20,539 nucleotides of DNA from Bacillus sp. JCM 19058. Its GTDB lineage: Bacteria; Bacillota; Bacilli; Bacillales_H; Bacillaceae_D. Made by a program: the position numbers and the translations under genes. Below, piece after piece: positions 16,900 through 20,539 of this stretch. The DNA is taken from positions 1-20,539 of the forward strand of contig BAXO01000091.1 of assembly GCA_001310555.1 (NCBI GenBank). The letters are read 5' to 3'. Every line of letters begins with the position of its first letter. Within the stretch, counting starts at the first letter, position 1. The notes beneath the pieces are model-generated. The model was not told the DNA's origin. It saw only the letters and a list, made by a program, of their open reading frames with translations, and made no database searches.

Positions 16900-16912
16900 C
16901 TCATTATTTTAC

Positions 16913-17355
16913 TTATACCCATTCATTAATGGCTTTGTCGTAATGGTTCAACTCGTCATCATTAAAGAAAATGCTAATTTCGCGTTTAGAGCTTTCAACA
17001 GAATCTGAGCCATGAATAATATTCATGCCTACTTGCACGCCAAAATCGCCCCGTATTGTCCCGGGATCGGCATCGAGCGGATTCGTTGCTCCCATCATTT
17101 TTCGTGCTGTTGCAATGACATTTTCACCCTCCCAGACCATGGCGAAAACCGGACCTGATGTGATGAATTGCACAAGCTCTCCAAAAAAAGGACGCTCCTT
17201 ATGCTCAGCATAATGGGTTTGAGCTGCTCCTCCGTCACAGTCATTAACTTGGCGGCGACAAGGGTGAAGCCCTTTCTTTCAAAGCGAGAAACGATCTCTC
17301 CTATCAAGTTCCGCTGAACGCCGTCAGGCTTAATCATCAAATATGTACGTTCCAT
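16913..17355 (-). CDS. ndk: nucleoside diphosphate kinase (one apparent frameshift)
   Basis: It moves phosphate from ATP to nucleoside diphosphates through a phosphohistidine. The start [20 protein letters not shown] is the family signature; then [40 protein letters not shown] with the catalytic histidine near residue 115, and [11 protein letters not shown]. The frame breaks near 17215-17220, where one base is missing (GGGTTT; AAACCC on the coding strand), restoring [16 protein letters not shown]. About 147 residues. It has its own promoter upstream and follows hepT, as in B. subtilis. Confidence 0.96.
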
Positions 17356-17471
17356 CCTATGATACCTCTCTCTCGTCAGCTATGTAAGCAAGTGCAATGT
17401 TCTGGTAGGTATGACGTCCCAGTTCCACTTTGACAGACGACGTTTCCACTCCAGAAATACACACACTGAAA

Positions 17472-17501
17472 ACTATAGCAAAAAAAATGTCAGCCTTTCA
17501 A
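17472..17501 (-). promoter_or_regulatory. promoter for ndk
   Basis: On the minus strand TTGAAA (17501-17496) and TATAGT (17477-17472) are 18 bases apart. The spacer contains an 8-base T run whose true length is uncertain. It lies about 110 bases before the ndk start, in the 175-base gap after hepT. Confidence 0.6.
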
Positions 17502-17530
17502 GAGAAATCGCTTCCTTTTATACGTTTAGC

Positions 17531-18502
17531 TTAGAACTTCCGCTGGCCGATATAAGCGGCAATATCACGAAAGTGCTGTCTTGCTTTGGAATCTGGTAGC
17601 TGGGCAAGTGCCTTATACGCCTTCTTTAAATAACGATCGCTCACTTCCGTTGCGTATTCAATACCTCCAGAATTCTTAATTGCTGATAGGACAGGCTCCA
17701 TTTTCGCCTTCTTCGGGTCGGTCGGCTCAAGCGTATCCTCGATGAGCTGCTTAATCGCTTTATCACGCGTCATGGCATACAGTGCCGGAAGCGTTACATT
17801 TCCTTGGCGCAAATCCTCACCTGCCGGTTTGCCTAACTGTTTTTCCGTCCCGACAAAATCGAGAATATCATCGGTAATTTGAAAGGACATTCCGACATAA
17901 TAGCCGAATTGAAACAGTTGCTTTTGTACGTATGGCTCGGTTTCGGCTGCAAGAGCGCCGAGCTGACAGCTAACTGCGATCAACAAGGCCGTCTTTCGTT
18001 TGATCCGGCGCAAGTAGACACGCAAATTTTGTTCAAGGTTGTACTGATCACGAATTTGTTCGACTTCGCCAATACACATTTCCAGCATCGCATAGGAAAG
18101 AATTTTGTGGATCTCCATGTTCGAAAAATAGCTTGATGACTCCACTGCCCTTCCAAATATATAATCGCCGGTATACATCGCAACACGATTGTCCCATTGC
18201 GACTTTACTGTTTTTCTTCCCCGTCTCAATTCCGCATCGTCAATAACATCATCGTGCACAAGCGAAGCCATGTGGATCAACTCAAGCGGAACGGCTATAT
18301 GCTTCAGAACGTGAATATCATAATTTCCATATTGAGCGGCGAGCAAAACAAAGACAGGTCGAATCCTTTTGCCTCCTGCTTTAAGCAAATGAGTCGAGGC
18401 ATTACGAAGTACGTCATGGCGAGCTTTAACCGCCGTTTCAAGCTCCTGTTCAATAATGACAATATCTGATTGATAATTCATATAGATATCTGCTAGCTTC
18501 AT
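17531..18502 (-). CDS. hepT: heptaprenyl diphosphate synthase component II
   Basis: This is the catalytic subunit that extends farnesyl diphosphate with isopentenyl units to the C35 side chain of menaquinone-7; it works with HepS, presumably encoded beyond the right edge. The intact frame shows GGKRIRPVFVLLAAQYG near residue 45, the first aspartate-rich motif LVHDDVIDDAELRRGR near 83, GDYIFGRA, and the second motif FQITDDILDFVG near 215. The start is ATG 18502 behind AAGGTGG; the in-frame GTG at 18511 overlaps that site. About 323 residues. It follows mqnA by 30 bases; in B. subtilis the gene before hepT is menH (ubiE). Confidence 0.94.
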   Translation of the reverse strand: MKLADIYMNYQSDIVIIEQELETAVKARHDVLRNASTHLLKAGGKRIRPVFVLLAAQYGNYDIHVLKHIAVPLELIHMASLVHDDVIDDAELRRGRKTVKSQWDNRVAMYTGDYIFGRAVESSSYFSNMEIHKILSYAMLEMCIGEVEQIRDQYNLEQNLRVYLRRIKRKTALLIAVSCQLGALAAETEPYVQKQLFQFGYYVGMSFQITDDILDFVGTEKQLGKPAGEDLRQGNVTLPALYAMTRDKAIKQLIEDTLEPTDPKKAKMEPVLSAIKNSGGIEYATEVSDRYLKKAYKALAQLPDSKARQHFRDIAAYIGQRKF

Positions 18503-18532
18503 TTTATCCACCTTATTAGCAGGCCTCCTTCC

Positions 18533-19378
18533 TTAATAAAGAACCGTATCCCATACACGAATTGATTGTACTGGTTCCTTTAAAAAGCCCATTTCGTGAG
18601 CTAAGCGAAAATAGTAATGCAATGCTTTTTGCTCGTTATTGCCAAAATCGTGAGAAAGCCCTGTGAAATAGTTTGCCCAAAACGCTTGATTTCCCCCTTT
18701 CCTTTTAATAACCTCTTCTATCAAATCCTTATATTTCCGTGCATCGCTTTGTTCTTTACTCGCTGTGAAGGCACGGCACAATTCGGCTATGAGCGCAGTC
18801 TGCTTCTTCAGTGCCTCGTCGCGTACGGCGAAAACGGCATAAGTCATCGGCATTCCAGTATGCTCATACCAGAGAGCCCCTAAATCATAGCGGTACAAAG
18901 AGTCATTACGTTTCCAGCTTGCCCGAATGGCGTCATCGCCTATGAGCAGACAGGCATCATATTGCTCAAGCATGAACGCAAAATCAGGCTTCATAACTGT
19001 ATATTCTACGTCTAATTCATAAAATGCTTGTAAAATAATTTTCAGCAAATGTACCGAAGTCGCTGAGGCAGATGTCAGTGCTACTCGTTTCCCGCTTAAC
19101 TGTTCAATCGGCTGCTTCGAAAATAAAAATATCGAACCGACCGCACCGTAGGACGAAACAGACAAGTTCGGTAACAGTGTGTAACTATCGGAATGCTCAC
19201 CATAGGAGAAGGAAGAGATTCCACCGACATCGATTTCGTTTGCTGCCATCGCCCGATTTAGCTTTGCCGGGACCTGAGGCATAAACTCACAGCCGATCTC
19301 CTTGAGCTCGTTCCGATTCAGGTAATAAAAGCAAGGCAGGATATTCGTATAGGAAATTTCTCCAACCCGGAGCGGCAT
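18533..19378 (-). CDS. mqnA: chorismate dehydratase, futalosine pathway
   Basis: MqnA dehydrates chorismate to 3-enolpyruvylbenzoate, the first committed step of the futalosine route to menaquinone. Family pattern in the intact frame: RVGEISYTNILPCFYYL at the start, VPAKLNRAMAANEIDVGGIS near residue 45, LLPNLSVSSYGAVGSIFLFS near 75, KRVALTSASATSVHLLKI near 105, and LLIGDDAIRA near 150. The fold is that of periplasmic-binding-protein-like enzymes, here without a signal peptide. Two ATGs overlap the ubiX stop (ATGATG); I chose the second, 19378, because GGGGGAG is 5 bases before it and only 2 before the first. About 281 residues. Its place beside hepT, ubiX and mqnP supports the role over MqnD, a related family. 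Confidence 0.88.
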   Translation of the reverse strand: MPLRVGEISYTNILPCFYYLNRNELKEIGCEFMPQVPAKLNRAMAANEIDVGGISSFSYGEHSDSYTLLPNLSVSSYGAVGSIFLFSKQPIEQLSGKRVALTSASATSVHLLKIILQAFYELDVEYTVMKPDFAFMLEQYDACLLIGDDAIRASWKRNDSLYRYDLGALWYEHTGMPMTYAVFAVRDEALKKQTALIAELCRAFTASKEQSDARKYKDLIEEVIKRKGGNQAFWANYFTGLSHDFGNNEQKALHYYFRLAHEMGFLKEPVQSIRVWDTVLY

Positions 19379-19980
19379 CATGACTCCCCCCAACGGGTGA
19401 ACAATTGATGTTCGATCCCTAGACTATCAAGTACTTTGCCAACCTGAAAGCGGACTAAATCGTCTATCGTTTCAGGCAAATGGTAAAAGCCTGGCATTGC
19501 GGGAACGATTTTCGCCCCTACTTGTGTCAGCTTCAGCATATTTTCCAAATGCAATTGATTTAGCGGCGATTCGCGAGGCACGACGATAAGCTTGCGCCCT
19601 TCCTTTAGCATCACATCAGCAGCACGTTCAAGCAAATTATTGGAAGCACCGTGCGCAATACTAGACAGCGTGCCCATCGAACACGGGATAATAATCATAC
19701 CCTCGCTCCGAAATGAACCGCTGGCAATCGATGCGGCGACATCATTCAGCTCGTGGTAATGGAGTGCTCCATCATTTGGCTCGAATAGTTTTTGAAGCAG
19801 CGCTTCACGATTGGTCGTATCATACAGCAGCTCTTTTTCAAAAACAAGCCAAGCTGCTTCCGTCATAACAAGATGCACCTCATAAGCTTGCCGTAATAAC
19901 TCTTTTACAAGAGTTACACCATATATTCCACCGCTAGCTCCAGTCATTCCGACCGTATAGATTCCTCTACTCGTTTTCAT
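19378..19980 (-). CDS. ubiX: UbiX-like flavin prenyltransferase
   Basis: UbiX makes prenylated FMN for UbiD-type decarboxylases; in futalosine clusters such a pair is thought to act late, on the naphthoate carboxyl group. Seen: VGMTGASGGIYGVTLVKELL (FMN loop), SGSFRSEGMIIIPCSMGTLS near residue 85, NNLLERAADVMLKEGRKLIV near 110, and PLNQLHLENML with MPGFYHLPETIDD. The start is ATG 19980. It overlaps the mqnP stop by four bases (ATGA). A reading frame extends upstream to 20130, but that part is the frameshifted end of mqnP. About 200 residues. No ubiD partner is visible in the window. Confidence 0.92.
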   Translation of the reverse strand: MKTSRGIYTVGMTGASGGIYGVTLVKELLRQAYEVHLVMTEAAWLVFEKELLYDTTNREALLQKLFEPNDGALHYHELNDVAASIASGSFRSEGMIIIPCSMGTLSSIAHGASNNLLERAADVMLKEGRKLIVVPRESPLNQLHLENMLKLTQVGAKIVPAMPGFYHLPETIDDLVRFQVGKVLDSLGIEHQLFTRWGES

Positions 19981-20539
19981 AACAAAACATCCCCAATTGT
20001 AAAAATAAACAAAACAACACTTAATATCCCGTTCATCGTAAAAAAAGGCGACATCTACTTTAGACAAATCGTTTTCAGAAACGAGGGAATGCTCATACAC
20101 CATAATCCCACCGGCAATGATGACTCCCACTAAATAAATCCACCGAGAGGCGTTAGGAAAATAGTGAAATAAAGGAGCTAAAGCTAATCAGATGAAACAG
20201 CTTGGCCAGTTGAAGGGCCCGTTTAATTCCGAAATAGCTCGGAATCGAAAAAAAGCTTATGCTCTTTATCGTAATCGGCATCCTGAGTTGCGTAAATCAC
20301 ATCGAAGCCCGCGGTCCACATGGCGACTGCTAAAAATAGCACGAAAGCTTCAAGCGTTAAAGTACCCGTAGCGCCAACCCAGCCACCGAGCGGGGCAATT
20401 CCTATCGTCATGCCTAGAATAATGTGACATGCCCAAGTAAATCGCTTCGTATAAGAATAAATAACGAGAAAAAAAACGGCAATCGGCAATAAATAGACGG
20501 CCAATAAATTCAGTTGAAAGGCGGCAAAAAATAAAACGG
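19977..20539 (-). CDS. mqnP: UbiA-family prenyltransferase, 5' end off the window (three apparent frameshifts)
   Basis: This is a membrane enzyme that attaches a polyprenyl chain to an aromatic acid. The visible C-terminal part has several hydrophobic segments (LLAVYLLPIAVFFLVIYSY, then LGMTIGIAPLGGWVG, then LTLEAFVLFLAVAMWTAGF) and the second aspartate-rich motif VIYATQDADYDKEHK; the first lies beyond the edge. Indels: A7 at 20248-20254 should be A6 (HKLFSIPSYFGIKR), one extra base near 20185 (FHLIALAPLFHYFP), and A7 at 20040-20046 should be A6 (VAFFTMNGILSVVL). The stop is TGA 19979-19977. MqnP is the likely name because mqnA and ubiX follow; by sequence alone UbiA or 4-hydroxybenzoate prenyltransferase is equally possible. 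Confidence 0.85.

Noticed and set aside
836..19284. Plus-strand reading frames of 60-130 codons inside the minus-strand genes
   Set aside because: All are antisense to well-recognised coding sequence, lack ribosome binding sites and have composition expected of shadow frames.
19981..20130. A longer UbiX starting at 20130
   Set aside because: The extra 50 residues are the C-terminal end of the prenyltransferase gene in a shifted frame (VGVIIAGGIMVYEH continues the membrane protein); the UbiX family starts at 19980.
191..20539. Broken genes as true pseudogenes or programmed frameshifting
   Set aside because: The breaks lie at unrelated positions without shared slippery sites or stimulatory structures, run in both directions, and restore perfect family motifs when repaired.
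1..20539. CRISPR arrays, insertion sequences, tRNA or rRNA genes
   Set aside because: I saw no regularly spaced direct repeats, transposase-like reading frame, terminal inverted repeats or cloverleaf/rRNA sequence; the gene order is conserved housekeeping.

Overview
This is a 20.5 kb piece of a Bacillaceae (Firmicutes) chromosome, probably an alkaliphilic or halotolerant Bacillus relative. All recognisable protein genes lie on the minus strand. They follow the order of the Bacillus aromatic amino acid supraoperon, read here from right to left: mqnP(ubiA)-ubiX-mqnA-hepT-ndk-cheR-aroC-aroB-aroH-trpE-trpD-trpC-trpF-trpB-trpA-hisC-tyrA-aroA. These are followed by an extra hypothetical gene, a ypiA-type TPR gene, and the first codons of a gene at the left edge that may be qcrA. 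The core order, a trpEDCFBA cluster without trpG, and a TRAP-type trp leader all point to Bacillus. Futalosine-pathway menaquinone genes (mqnA, with ubiX and ubiA relatives) at the hepT end point away from B. subtilis and towards relatives that make menaquinone from chorismate by that route.

Layout. 19977-20539: prenyltransferase, cut by the window edge. 17531-19980: ubiX, mqnA and hepT, tightly packed. 16913-17355: ndk with its own promoter. 15943-16721: cheR behind a palindrome. 13167-15805: aroC-aroB-aroH behind a good sigma-A promoter. 12905-13184: trp promoter and leader with 11 NAG triplets (TRAP site), a short antiterminator and a strong terminator. 6981-12904: trpEDCFBA, with overlapping or nearly abutting genes. 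3185-6941: hisC, tyrA and aroA, with a 250-base structured gap between hisC and tyrA. 3143-3169: a symmetrical terminator closing the supraoperon. 2455-3184: a gene-poor stretch whose main content is a plus-strand promoter, three-hairpin RNA and terminator, the best candidate here for an undescribed small RNA. 1-2454: an amidohydrolase-like protein without visible metal ligands, the TPR gene, and the left-edge start.

How the genes work together. AroA, AroB and AroC are three shikimate-pathway steps leading to chorismate. TrpE, AroH and MqnA then draw chorismate into tryptophan, prephenate (to Tyr and Phe through TyrA and HisC) and menaquinone. HepT supplies the prenyl tail and MqnP attaches it. 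TRAP attenuation in front of trpE would let tryptophan shut the trp branch without closing the upstream genes.

Sequence quality. Thirteen of the twenty full or nearly full genes carry apparent frameshifts, about 27 single-base indels in all, mostly in homopolymers, and restoring them gives full-length, family-typical proteins. No homopolymer in the window exceeds 8 bases, although several reading frames need 7 or 9. I treat these as sequencing or consensus errors rather than gene decay and give full gene spans.
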